From Streptomyces griseoloalbus (GTDB lineage: Bacteria > Actinomycetota > Actinomycetes > Streptomycetales > Streptomycetaceae), in contig BMUD01000009.1 in the NCBI GenBank assembly GCA_014650015.1, positions 186,001 to 250,000 on the forward strand: 64,000 nucleotides of DNA. Direction: 5' to 3'. Positions 1 through 10,874 of the stretch are shown here, piece after piece (position 1 is the stretch's first letter; the number at the start of each line of letters is the position of its first letter). Under the pieces are notes generated by a model. It had not been told where the DNA came from. It did no database searches and saw only the letters and a program-made list of their open reading frames with translations. The translations under genes and the position numbers were made by a program.

Positions 1-255
1 GTCCTCCGGTCACCGCGCTCGCCCGCCCCGCCCCGCGACAGCTCACCCGGCCGTCCCGGCACCCGCCACACCCGCCCCGGCCCGCGCGAGGGCGACGTCC
101 CGCGCGCGGCTCGCGGAAACCGCCCGTCGACGGATGCACGGGTCCGGGACGACGGGGCAGAGGTAAGGGATGGTTCCCGCCCTTTCGGGGAGACTCGGGA
201 AGACTCGGAGCCCAGGCGCCGCCACCGGCGCCGTACACCTGAAAGAGTCGTATCC
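1..255. other. Region upstream of glgX, no gene assigned
   Basis: No convincing gene was seen. One plus-strand frame stays open from base 2 to a TAA at about 163. Its codons are dominated by Ala, Arg and Pro, so it could be the tail of an upstream gene or chance. The sequence around 164-255 should hold the glgX promoter, but I see no clear -35/-10 pair. Confidence 0.3.
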
Positions 256-2394
<2,139 letters not shown>

Positions 2395-2406
2395 GCGGCC
2401 CGGAGA

Positions 2407-2431
2407 GCCACCCGTCCGGGCGACGGGTGGC
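2407..2431. terminator. Hairpin between glgX and treY
   Basis: There is a perfect 10-bp inverted repeat (GCCACCCGTC / GACGGGTGGC) with a 5-base loop, 12 bases after the glgX stop. There is no T-tract, which is common for Streptomyces terminators. It suggests glgX and treY are separate transcription units or that read-through is reduced. Confidence 0.6.
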
Positions 2432-2484
2432 CCGGTGGGGTAAGCGATGACACGAAAGGCGGCCACGCGGGTACGTAGGTTCCC

Positions 2485-4881
2485 ATGACCCCTGAGCGAC
2501 CTGACCCGGCGGTGCCCACGGCCACCTACCGGCTGCAGCTGCAACCCGACTTCCCGTTCGGGGCGGCGGCGGACGCCGTGCCGTACGTGGCCTCGCTCGG
2601 CGTGTCCCATCTGCATCTGTCCCCCGTCCTGGAGGCCGTGCCCGGCTCGGCGCACGGCTACGACGTGGTGGACCACACGCGCGTGCGCGAGGAACTGGGC
2701 GGCGAGGAGGGGCTGCGGGAGCTGGCGCGCACCGCGCGGGAGCACGGGCTCGGTCTGGTCGTGGACATCGTCCCGAACCACATGGCGATGTCCCCGCGCC
2801 ACAACCACGCCCTGTGGGAGGTGCTGCGCGACGGACCCGCCTCGCGCTACGCGCGGTGGTTCGACATCGACTGGGAGGCGCAGGGCGGACAGGTGCTGCT
2901 GCCGGTGCTCGGGGGGCCGCTCGGCACGGAGATCGACCGGCTCAGGACCGACGGCGACGTGCTGCGCTACTACGACCACGTGTTCCCGCTCCGCGAGGGC
3001 ACGGCACAACTGCCGCTGCCGCAACTGCTGGACGCGCAGTGGTACCGCCCGGTGTGGTGGCGCCTGGCCCGGACCGAGCTGAACTACCGGCGGTTCTTCA
3101 GCATCTCCGAGCTGATCGGCGTGCGGGTGGAGGACCCCGAGGTGTTCGAGGCCACGCACGCGACGGTCCTGCGGCTGCTGCGCGAGGGCGTGATCGACGG
3201 GCTGCGCGTCGACCACCCCGACGGGCTGGCCGACCCCGACGGCTATCTGCGGCGGCTGCACGAGGCGACGGGCGGCCGGTGGACGGTGGTGGAGAAGATC
3301 CTGTCCGACGGGGAACCGCTGCCCGCCTCCTGGCCGGTCGCGGGCACCACCGGCTACGACGCCCTGCGGCACGTGGACGGCCTGTTCACGGACCCGGCGG
3401 GGTTCGGGGAGCTGCTCGGCCAGTACCGGCGGTTCGCGGCCCCGCAGACGGACCGGGGCGGCGACTGGGGCGCCACGGTGCGGCGGGCCGCGTACAAGGT
3501 GCTCACGCACGAGCTGGCCACCGAGGTCGACCGGCTGACCCGGGTGGCGAGCCGGCTGTGCGCGACCTCGCCCGAGCCCGGGCTGCGCGACCGCGCGCCC
3601 TGGGCGCTGCGCACCGCGCTCCTGGAGCTGCTGGTGCGGCTGGAGGTCTACCGCCCCTACACGTCGGTCGACGCGGCCGGTGTGGTCACCGAGGAGGCCG
3701 CCGCCGAGGCCCGGCTCGCCTTCGCCGTCCCCGAGGAGGCCGGGGCGGTGGACGTCGTACGGGACCTGGTGCTCGGGCGGTACGGGGACGGGCCGCGGCA
3801 CGTGGAGTTCCGTACCCGTTTCGCGCAGACCGCGTCGGCGCTGCGGGCCAAGTCCGTGGAGGACACGGCGTTCTACCGCTACGTGCCGCTGCTGTCGGCG
3901 AACGAGGTGGGTGGCGACCCGGGCAGCCCGGCGGTGTCCCCGGAGCGGTTCCACGCGTACTGCGCGCGCGTGCAGCGCGACTGGCCGGCGACCGGGACGG
4001 TCGTCTCGACGCACGACACCAAGCGCAGCGCCGATGTGCGCGCGGCGCTGCATGTGCTCACCGAGTGCCCGGGGCGCTGGGCGGACGTCCTGGCGGAGGT
4101 GACCCGCACCGGCGAGGGCGTGCCGGACGCGCAGGTGGCGTGGGCGGCCTGGCAGACGGTGTTCGGGCTGGGGCCGGCCGAGGAGGAGCGGGTGCGGGGG
4201 GCGCTGCTGAAGCACGTCCGCGAGGCGGGGCTGTACACGAGCTGGACCGAACAGGAGCCGCCCTACGAGGAGGCGGTGGCGCGGTTCGTGGCGGCGGGGC
4301 CGTGCGGGGTGCCGGGCGAGCGGGTGGCGGCGTTCCGCGCCGCACTGGAGCCGCACATCCGGGCGAATGTGCTGGGCACGGCTCTGGTCCAGCTGACGAT
4401 GCCGGGGGTCCCCGACCTCTACCAGGGCACGGAGCACGAGTACCGGGCGCTGGTCGACCCGGACAACCGGCGGACGGTGGCCTTCCCCTCCGTACCGGCC
4501 GCCGGTGCGGTCACCGACGCGGACGCCGATGCCTACGCGGCCGCGGACGCCAAGGAGGTGGTGACCCGTGCGGCGCTGGGGCTGCGGGCACGGCGGCCGG
4601 AGGTGTTCGGTGAAACGGCCTCCTACGCACCGCTGACCGCCGAGGGACCGGCCGCGGCCCACTGTCCGGCGTTCGTACGCTCCGGAGAGGTGCTCACCGC
4701 CGTGACCCGACTGTCGCTGCGGCTCACGGAGGCGGGGGGCTGGCGCGGGACACGGCTGCCCCTGCCTCCGGGACGCTGGACCGACGTACTGGAGCCGGGC
4801 CGGGAGTTCACCGGACACGCGCGCGTGGCCGACCTGTTCGAACGGCTGCCCGTGGCACTGCTGGAACGCGTCCCGGACTGA
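2485..4881 (+). CDS. treY: Malto-oligosyltrehalose synthase TreY
   Basis: TreY is an intramolecular transglucosylase that turns the reducing end of a maltodextrin into a terminal trehalosyl unit, the first step of the TreY/TreZ pathway. The 798-residue protein begins with the family hallmark PTATYRLQL. It has GYDVVDH in the substrate-binding loop, the nucleophile region GLRVDHPDGLADP near residue 243, the acid region VVEKIL near 270, and STHDTKRS near 508. LYQGTE near 650 is also typical. The ATG at 2485 has only a weak TAGG-type ribosome site. The partner treZ lies 3.2 kb downstream on the same strand instead of adjacent. Cytoplasmic. Confidence 0.94.
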   Translation: MTPERPDPAVPTATYRLQLQPDFPFGAAADAVPYVASLGVSHLHLSPVLEAVPGSAHGYDVVDHTRVREELGGEEGLRELARTAREHGLGLVVDIVPNHMAMSPRHNHALWEVLRDGPASRYARWFDIDWEAQGGQVLLPVLGGPLGTEIDRLRTDGDVLRYYDHVFPLREGTAQLPLPQLLDAQWYRPVWWRLARTELNYRRFFSISELIGVRVEDPEVFEATHATVLRLLREGVIDGLRVDHPDGLADPDGYLRRLHEATGGRWTVVEKILSDGEPLPASWPVAGTTGYDALRHVDGLFTDPAGFGELLGQYRRFAAPQTDRGGDWGATVRRAAYKVLTHELATEVDRLTRVASRLCATSPEPGLRDRAPWALRTALLELLVRLEVYRPYTSVDAAGVVTEEAAAEARLAFAVPEEAGAVDVVRDLVLGRYGDGPRHVEFRTRFAQTASALRAKSVEDTAFYRYVPLLSANEVGGDPGSPAVSPERFHAYCARVQRDWPATGTVVSTHDTKRSADVRAALHVLTECPGRWADVLAEVTRTGEGVPDAQVAWAAWQTVFGLGPAEEERVRGALLKHVREAGLYTSWTEQEPPYEEAVARFVAAGPCGVPGERVAAFRAALEPHIRANVLGTALVQLTMPGVPDLYQGTEHEYRALVDPDNRRTVAFPSVPAAGAVTDADADAYAAADAKEVVTRAALGLRARRPEVFGETASYAPLTAEGPAAAHCPAFVRSGEVLTAVTRLSLRLTEAGGWRGTRLPLPPGRWTDVLEPGREFTGHARVADLFERLPVALLERVPD

Positions 4882-5111
4882 CACCCGCGTCGGTCCGGGT
4901 CGCGGCGCGCGTACGCCCGAAGCGTCACGGCCCCTCTCGGCCCTCTCGGTGCTCTCGGCCGGATGCGATGGCGGCCCGGCGTGCACACCGGGCCGTCCTC
5001 GCGCGGGAGCGGGTGACACCCGCGCGGTGACCGGGACGGGCCTTAGGACGCCCCCGGGAACCTCCCCCCTCACGCCCTTGACACCGTCTTCCGGCCGTGG
5101 GGTACTGCGCA

Positions 5112-6389
5112 GTGCGGATTCAGGTGGTGCGACGGGGGGTGAGTCCGCTGGCGGAGCTGCGCTATCCGACGGTGGCCGAAGTGGTCTCCTCCTCCCGCGC
5201 GCTGACCGTTCAATGGCCCGGTCTGTGCGTAATGCGGCAGGTGGGGGTCTCCCGCGCGGGCCGGCCGCTGCATCTGCTGTCCGTGGGACACGCCCGGCGT
5301 GCCGTGCTGGTGGTGGCCGGCGCGCACGCCAACGAGCCGGCCGGCGGGGGCACCCTGCTCGCGCTGGCCCGGCGGACCCTTCAGGAGCGGGACCTGCGCG
5401 ACGGCACGTCCTGGCACTTCCTGCTGTGCGCGGACCCCGACGGGGCGAGCCTCCATGTGACGCCGGCGCCGCGCAGTCTGTACGACTACCACCTCGGGTT
5501 CTTCCGCCCGGCGGGGCCGGAGCAGCCGGAGTGGGCGCCGTCGGTGCTGCCGCCGGACCGGCTGCCACCCGAGACCCGCGCCCTGACCGGGGTCATCGAC
5601 GAGGTACGGCCCTATCTCCAGGTGTCCCTGCACGGCACCGACCTGGGCGGCAGCTGGGTGCAGCTGACGGGCGACCTGCCGGGTCTGGCCGAGCCGTTCG
5701 CCAAGTCCGCGGCGGAGTCGCACATCCCGGTGGAGACGGGCGCCTCCGACGCGGCGGGCTGGCCGGCGTCCGGCCCGGGGGTGCATGTGATGCCGGCGCC
5801 CGAGGCCGCGGCGGCCTATCCGAGCCTCACCGACGACGCGCGGCACAGCACCTGGTACGACGTCCACCGGTACGGCGGTCTGACCGCGGTGATCGAGGTG
5901 CCGATGTGGGCCAGCGACCTGGTGGACGATCCGGCACCGCATCCGGCGCCGGCCGCGGCGATGCGCCGGCTCGCGGACCGGCTGCTGCGGGACGCGGGCG
6001 AGGTGCGGCGGGTGCTGGAGGAGGCGCGGCCGCGGCACGAGGACACCGGCGGCCCGCTGCTGCGGGCGGCCACCTGGGGGCTGGAGCTGGTGCCGGGGCT
6101 GGCCGCCGACCTGGTCCGCACGCCGCCCGTCGACGGCACGAGGGCGTATGTGGGCAGCGTGGACGCGTTCGCGCGCCGGGTGCCGCTCAGGGCGGCGGCC
6201 ATGCTGCGGCGGGCGCTGCTCGAGACGGACGCGCACGCGGCGGCCCGTCTCGAGCGTCTGGTCGCGCACTGGAGCGACGCCTTCGCCGCGCGCTTCCACG
6301 CCCGCTGGGTGCCCGTGGAGCACCAGGTCGAGCACCAGTCGCGCACGGTGGTGGCGGCGGCCCACCAGGCCCGCGAACAGGCCCCCTGA
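5112..6389 (+). CDS. M14-family zinc carboxypeptidase-like protein
   Basis: This protein of about 425 residues resembles M14 metallocarboxypeptidases and succinylglutamate desuccinylases. The zinc signature HANE (His about 72, Glu about 75) sits in GAHANEPAGG. A third histidine is in SLHGTDLG near 173, and the likely catalytic Glu is in VIEVP near 262. No signal peptide is seen, so it is predicted to be cytosolic; the substrate is unknown. A perfect -35 TTGACA lies at 5078-5083 with a TACTGC-like -10 about 19 bases on. This places transcription start at or next to the GTG at 5112, so a leaderless start there is proposed. An in-frame GTG at 5097 is the alternative. Neither has a ribosome site. 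Confidence 0.75.
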   Translation: MRIQVVRRGVSPLAELRYPTVAEVVSSSRALTVQWPGLCVMRQVGVSRAGRPLHLLSVGHARRAVLVVAGAHANEPAGGGTLLALARRTLQERDLRDGTSWHFLLCADPDGASLHVTPAPRSLYDYHLGFFRPAGPEQPEWAPSVLPPDRLPPETRALTGVIDEVRPYLQVSLHGTDLGGSWVQLTGDLPGLAEPFAKSAAESHIPVETGASDAAGWPASGPGVHVMPAPEAAAAYPSLTDDARHSTWYDVHRYGGLTAVIEVPMWASDLVDDPAPHPAPAAAMRRLADRLLRDAGEVRRVLEEARPRHEDTGGPLLRAATWGLELVPGLAADLVRTPPVDGTRAYVGSVDAFARRVPLRAAAMLRRALLETDAHAAARLERLVAHWSDAFAARFHARWVPVEHQVEHQSRTVVAAAHQAREQAP

Positions 6390-6484
6390 ACACCGGCGTC
6401 CGCCGGGTGGCGGCGAGGTGCCGGCCCGGCCCGCACGTGCGCGGTGGGCCGCGTCCGGCGCCGTTCCCGGACGCCGCCGGACCG

Positions 6485-6901
6485 TTACGGCCCGTCCAGG
6501 GCGAAGACCGACCCGGTCCGGGCCGCCAGCATGCAGGAGTTCGGGAAGGTCTCGGTGTACTCGACGGGCTGCCCGCGCCATGTCCCGCGCGCGTGGGCGG
6601 TCACCGGGGCGTAGAGCATCGGGCAGAAGACGTCCTTCGCCGGGATGGCGGTGATGCGCCCGTCCGCCGCGGCCAGTTCCGCGCAGGCGTCGGCGGCGTG
6701 CCGGTGGCCGCGGGGCGGGTCGCACCGCAGCAGGGTGCCGCCCTGCGCGGTGGACGGCGTCTCTCCCTGGCTGACGGTGAGCAGCAGATAGCTGTCCGGG
6801 GCCAGGTGCCCGGTGGTCGCCCGTGCGGGTGCCGCACAGGCGAGCAGGACGAGGGCGGCGAGCAGTCCCGCCCGTACCGCTTTCACTGAGGTGTGCGTCA
6901 T
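6485..6901 (-). CDS. Secreted subtilisin-inhibitor (SSI) family protease inhibitor
   Basis: This 138-residue protein begins with a Sec signal peptide (positive start, Leu/Ala core, ending near APARA). The mature part carries four cysteines in the SSI pattern: the LLRCDPP...DACAEL pair and the FCPM...NSCML pair, expected to form two disulfides. The reactive-site loop reads CPMLYAPV. By alignment with Streptomyces subtilisin inhibitor (CPMVYDPV), the P1 residue is Met and P1' is Leu, which predicts inhibition of subtilisin-like enzymes. The start at 6901 is the ATG directly before the signal peptide. It overlaps the stop of a small upstream frame as ATGA, so the two may be translationally coupled. 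An upstream in-frame GTG at 6937 would destroy the signal peptide. Confidence 0.88.
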   Translation of the reverse strand: MTHTSVKAVRAGLLAALVLLACAAPARATTGHLAPDSYLLLTVSQGETPSTAQGGTLLRCDPPRGHRHAADACAELAAADGRITAIPAKDVFCPMLYAPVTAHARGTWRGQPVEYTETFPNSCMLAARTGSVFALDGP

Positions 6902-7188
6902 TCCCGATGCATCGGCACGGCGGTCCCCGAACCCCACCCCGGCTCACCCGAACGGGAGGGGGTCCAGGGGTGACGCGGGGCCAGTTCGAACGCGGCGAGC
7001 ACGACGCGTGCCTGGTACCCGGCCTGGCGCGGGACGGGGATCCGGCGTGCCCGGCTGACGTCCCGGTAGTCGGCGCACCGCGCGTCGATGAGCCGGTCCA
7101 GCTCCGGCAGCGCCGCGGCCGGGCCGTGCCCGGCTCGCGTCACCCGCGCAGGGCCCGCCGTCTGACCGGGAGTGCACGGTGTACGCAC
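6898..7188 (-). CDS. Possible small hypothetical protein upstream of the SSI gene
   Basis: This frame of up to 96 codons starts with GTG and ends in a TGA that overlaps the SSI start codon by four bases. Codons in the second half show strong third-position G/C and a plausible composition (for example ELDRLIDARCADYRDV). No family is recognised, and no clear ribosome site or signal peptide is visible. The first 30 codons look less coding than the rest, so the true start may be internal. It may also be the remnant of a longer frame. Treat as tentative. Confidence 0.35.
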   Translation of the reverse strand: MRTPCTPGQTAGPARVTRAGHGPAAALPELDRLIDARCADYRDVSRARRIPVPRQAGYQARVVLAAFELAPRHPWTPSRSGEPGWGSGTAVPMHRE

Positions 7189-7265
7189 CGTCAGTCACGA
7201 CGGCCGGGGGGTACGCCACCACCGTGACCGGCACGGGGATGTGGCGGCCGGCGGTGCCGGCGCGG

Positions 7266-7817
7266 TCAGCGCGCCGCGAGCCGGTAGGTGATCCGGCCGA
7301 AGCCGATCTGGTCGCCCTCGCGGACGACGGCCGCGCCGACCACCCGGCGCCCGTTCACCGTCGTGCCGTTGGTCGAGCCGAGGTCCCGCAGCACCCATAG
7401 GCCGCCCTGATGGCGGAGTTCGGCGTGCACGCGGGAGACCGTCTCGTGGCTGAGCCGCAGTCCGCTGGCGGGATCGCGCCCTATGCGCAGCGGGTGACCG
7501 GCCGCCGGGTGCGGCAGCAGCAGCTTGGGCAGCTTCTCGGCCTGCCAGGCCCGGCGCAGCCGCACGGTGAATCCGGAGACCGCCTCCACGGTGCCGAACA
7601 CCAGGCGCGAGAGGCGGGATTCCCTGGGGAGATCGGCGGTGAGCACGGCGAGTTCGTGAGAGCGGCGGGCGGCGAGCGCGAGTTCCATGCGGCGGACGAA
7701 CGTGTCGTGGGACAGGCGGCCCATGGCGACACCGTCCCGCAGCACGTCCAGCACCTTGTCGCGCTCCGCGTCGGAGATCCGCGCGGGGTACGTGTGGAAC
7801 TCGAAGGACGACGTCAC
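7266..7817 (-). CDS. DUF1707 plus FHA domain protein
   Basis: This 183-residue protein has two clear parts. Residues about 8-62 match DUF1707: RISDAERDKVLDVLRDGV, then a second half ending LAVLTADLP. Residues about 105-180 form an FHA domain with GRDPASG, SRVHAEL and LGSTNGTTVNG, the loop residues that bind phosphothreonine. There is no membrane segment, unlike many DUF1707 proteins, so it is likely a cytoplasmic reader of Ser/Thr kinase signalling. No kinase gene is in the window. It is transcribed divergently from treZ across a gap of about 280 bases. Confidence 0.85.
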   Translation of the reverse strand: MTSSFEFHTYPARISDAERDKVLDVLRDGVAMGRLSHDTFVRRMELALAARRSHELAVLTADLPRESRLSRLVFGTVEAVSGFTVRLRRAWQAEKLPKLLLPHPAAGHPLRIGRDPASGLRLSHETVSRVHAELRHQGGLWVLRDLGSTNGTTVNGRRVVGAAVVREGDQIGFGRITYRLAAR

Positions 7818-8096
7818 GCTGCTGATTGTCGGTCAGCGACGGCCGGGCTGTCCAGAAAGCGGGAGTACGGCGCCCCACCGCGCGTACCGGGCGACACCCG
7901 CCGCAAAAGGGAGGATCCGCCAGCGCACGGACCTCCCATGGCGCACGATGGACGGGCCAGGGGGTGCCGTTCGGATCAGGTCGGCTCCGGGGGACAGCGG
8001 CTCGCGACCGATCCGAGCGGGCCGGGGCCCGCGCGGCACCGGCCGGATCCGAACGGCCCCCCTGCATCAGGGCGAGCAGACGAAGGGGAACCGTCC

Positions 8097-9842
8097 GTGC
8101 AGTTCGAGGTGTGGGCACCGCAGGCCGGCCGAGTGACGCTCCAGTGCGACGGCGTCGCACACGCGTTGGAGCGCGATCCGCGGCGGGAGGGGTGGTGGCG
8201 GGGGGAGGCGGAGGCGCACGACGGCTCCCGGTACGGCTTCGCGCTGGACGACGGTCCGGTGCTGCCCGATCCGCGCTCGCGCCGCCAGCCGGACGGCCCG
8301 GACGGACCGAGCGCGGTCGTCGACCACGACAGGTTCGCCTGGCGCGCTCGGTGGTCCGGGCGCCCGCTGCCCGGCGCGGTGCTGTACGAGCTGCACGTGG
8401 GCACGTACACGCGCGAGGGCACCTTCGACGCGGCCGCCGAGCGGCTCGGTCATCTCGCGGACCTGGGCGTGACGCATGTGGAGCTGATGCCGGTGTGCCC
8501 CTTCCCGGGCCGGCACGGGTGGGGGTACGAGGGCGTGTCGCTGTGGGCGGTGCACGAGCCCTACGGCGGGCCGGAGGGGCTCAAACGGTTCGTCGACCGG
8601 GCGCACGCGCTGGGTCTCGGCGTCGTCCTGGACGTCGTGCACAACCACCTGGGGCCGTCCGGGAACTACCTGCCCCGGTTCGGCCCGTACTTCACGGACA
8701 CCCATCACACTCCGTGGGGCGCGGCGGTCAATCTGGACGCCCCCGGCTCCGACGAGGTGCGCGCGTATCTCGTGGACAGCGCGCTGGCCTGGCTGCGGGA
8801 CTACCGGATCGACGGGCTGCGGCTGGACGCGGTGCACGCGCTGGTGGACACGCGCGCGCACCACTTCCTGGAGGAACTGTCCCGGGCCGTCGACGCCCTG
8901 TCCGCCGACACGGGGCGGCCTCTGTTCCTGATCGCCGAGTCGGACCTGAACGACCCCCGGCTCGTCATGCCGCGCGAGGACGGCGGCCTCGGGCTGCACG
9001 CCCAGTGGAACGACGACTTCCACCACGCTCTGCACACCGCGCTGACCGGCGAGTCGCAGGGGTACTACGCCGATTTCGCGCGCGCCCCGTTCGCGGCCCT
9101 CGCCAAGACGCTCACCGGCGGCTTCTTCCACGACGGTACGTACTCCAGTTTCCGGGGCCGGCACCACGGCCGTCCGCTGGACCGCGACCGGGTGGCCGCG
9201 CACCGGCTCCTCGGATACGGCCAGACCCACGACCAGGTGGGCAACCGCGCCCAGGGGGACCGGCTGGCCGCTCTCCTCTCCCCCGGCCTGCTGGCCTGCG
9301 CGGCGGCCCTCACGCTGACCGCCCCCTTCACGCCGATGCTGTTCATGGGCGAGGAGTGGGCGGCCGGCACGCCCTGGCAGTTCTTCACCGACCACACCGA
9401 CCCCGGACTCGCCAGGGCGGTGCGCGACGGCCGGCGGCGGGAGTTCGCGGCGCACGGCTGGGCCGAGGAGGACGTGCCCGACCCGCAGGACCCCGCCACC
9501 CGGGACCGCTCCTGCCTGGACTGGTCGGAGCCGGAGCGCGATCCCCACGCGCGCGTGCTGGCCTGGTACCGGCTGCTCGTCGCCCTGCGCCACGAACAGC
9601 CCGACCTCACCGACCCCGACCTCGGCGACACCAAGGTGGCCTACGACGAGGAACACCGCTGGCTCGCCTTCCGGCGCGGTGACATCAGGGTCGCCGTGAA
9701 CCTCGCCGGCCGGCCGGCCGCCATCCCGCTGGGCGTCCCCGGCGCCCGCGTCCTCGCGGCGTGGGAGCCCGTGGAGGCACCGGGCGCGGACGGGGTGCTG
9801 CGGCTGCCCGGGGAGTCGGCGGTGGTGCTGCTTCAACAGTGA
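8097..9842 (+). CDS. treZ: Malto-oligosyltrehalose trehalohydrolase TreZ
   Basis: TreZ hydrolyses the terminal trehalose from the product of TreY and releases free trehalose in the cytoplasm. The proposed GTG start at 8097 follows a GAAGGGGAA ribosome site and gives 581 residues, normal for the family. The frame is open further upstream but that part lacks homology. Visible hallmarks are FEVWAPQAG at the N-terminal E-set domain, ELHVGTYTREGTFDAA, GLRLDAVHAL (nucleophile Asp near 244), IAESDLNDPR (acid Glu near 281) and QTHDQVGNRAQGDR (near 376). It completes the glgX-treY-treZ set. Confidence 0.94.
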   Translation: MQFEVWAPQAGRVTLQCDGVAHALERDPRREGWWRGEAEAHDGSRYGFALDDGPVLPDPRSRRQPDGPDGPSAVVDHDRFAWRARWSGRPLPGAVLYELHVGTYTREGTFDAAAERLGHLADLGVTHVELMPVCPFPGRHGWGYEGVSLWAVHEPYGGPEGLKRFVDRAHALGLGVVLDVVHNHLGPSGNYLPRFGPYFTDTHHTPWGAAVNLDAPGSDEVRAYLVDSALAWLRDYRIDGLRLDAVHALVDTRAHHFLEELSRAVDALSADTGRPLFLIAESDLNDPRLVMPREDGGLGLHAQWNDDFHHALHTALTGESQGYYADFARAPFAALAKTLTGGFFHDGTYSSFRGRHHGRPLDRDRVAAHRLLGYGQTHDQVGNRAQGDRLAALLSPGLLACAAALTLTAPFTPMLFMGEEWAAGTPWQFFTDHTDPGLARAVRDGRRREFAAHGWAEEDVPDPQDPATRDRSCLDWSEPERDPHARVLAWYRLLVALRHEQPDLTDPDLGDTKVAYDEEHRWLAFRRGDIRVAVNLAGRPAAIPLGVPGARVLAAWEPVEAPGADGVLRLPGESAVVLLQQ

Positions 9843-9870
9843 GGGCCGGCCCGCGAACCCTCGCACGGGT

Positions 9871-10824
9871 CTACGGCGCTTCGTCGCCGCCCCTGAGGTC
9901 CGTCACGCGCTCCAGCAGGATCGGCTCCCAGGCGCGCCGCAGTCGGGTGCGCAGCGGGGGCAGGGGGACGGTCGTGCCGCGCGTGAGCGCCTCGGCCAGG
10001 TGGAGGACTGCGTCGCAGCGGGCCAGCCACAACCCGCGCAGGCAGGGGCGGGCGCCGTAGCCGGCGAGGGTGGCGGCGCGGACGGCGGCCGGGGCCCCGA
10101 CGGCGCGTGCGAGACCCGCGATGTCCTCGGCCGGGTCGCCGACCACCGCGGCGTCCCAGCCCAGGACGCCACGTACCCGGCCGTCCGCGCTCACCACGAG
10201 GTGCCCTTCGGTCAGGGCGTGATGGACGAGGACCGGCGTGCCGGGCTGGGCGGCGAGCTGGACCGCGGCGGGCGGGGTGAGCTGGTTCAGGCGGGCGGAG
10301 TCGAACTCGTCGGCCTCGGCGAGCAGTTCGGCGGCCTCTGCGGCGCCCCGGCGCAGCGCCTCGAGGGAGCGGGGTGACACGCGCGGCACGCCGAGCGTCT
10401 CCGCCTGCCGCACCGGCACCTCGCGCAGCCCGGTGAGCAGTCCGGCCAGGTCGGCCTCGCCGATGGCGGACACGTCGTGCTGCTCCCCCGTCCCGCCGGT
10501 CACCCGGGTGTCCAGGGTGCAGAGCAGACCGGGCGCCCACTCGCCGTGCGCCACGCTCGACGGCAGCGCGACCGGGAGGTGCGGGCGGACGAGGTCGCGC
10601 AGCCGCAGTTCCCGGCGCCGCCGTGCGCTCGCCTCACGGTCGGGGGCGAGGCGCAGCACGTGGCGGGTGCCGACCCACCAGGTGGCGGGCCCGGCGCCCT
10701 CGGCGACGGGCCGGACGTCGGGTCCGGCGGCGGATGCCGCGCCGCCGCCTCCCCCGCTGTCCGTCAGCAGGGAGCGGGCCAGCCGGCGTACGGTGTCCGC
10801 GGTGGGGGTCGGTGCCTGGGTCAT
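9871..10824 (-). CDS. Aminoglycoside phosphotransferase-fold protein with degraded active site
   Basis: This 317-residue protein has the general layout of APH/choline kinase-like proteins. The C-terminal metal-binding segment reads VLGWDAAVVGDPAEDIA, the equivalent of the IDW...GDP..DL motif. However, the catalytic loop that normally reads HGDLxxxN here reads VLVHHALTEGHLVVS. The catalytic Asp position is Ala and the metal-binding Asn is replaced. It may therefore be a pseudokinase or a binding protein. The ATG at 10824 fits the family N-terminus. The gene is convergent with treZ and lies 50 bases downstream of the M24 peptidase gene on the same strand, so the two may be co-transcribed. Confidence 0.75.
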   Translation of the reverse strand: MTQAPTPTADTVRRLARSLLTDSGGGGGAASAAGPDVRPVAEGAGPATWWVGTRHVLRLAPDREASARRRRELRLRDLVRPHLPVALPSSVAHGEWAPGLLCTLDTRVTGGTGEQHDVSAIGEADLAGLLTGLREVPVRQAETLGVPRVSPRSLEALRRGAAEAAELLAEADEFDSARLNQLTPPAAVQLAAQPGTPVLVHHALTEGHLVVSADGRVRGVLGWDAAVVGDPAEDIAGLARAVGAPAAVRAATLAGYGARPCLRGLWLARCDAVLHLAEALTRGTTVPLPPLRTRLRRAWEPILLERVTDLRGGDEAP

Positions 10825-10874
10825 GGTCGCGCCATTGCCGTTCGGGAGGCAGGGAGGGGACGGGAAGGGGCCGT

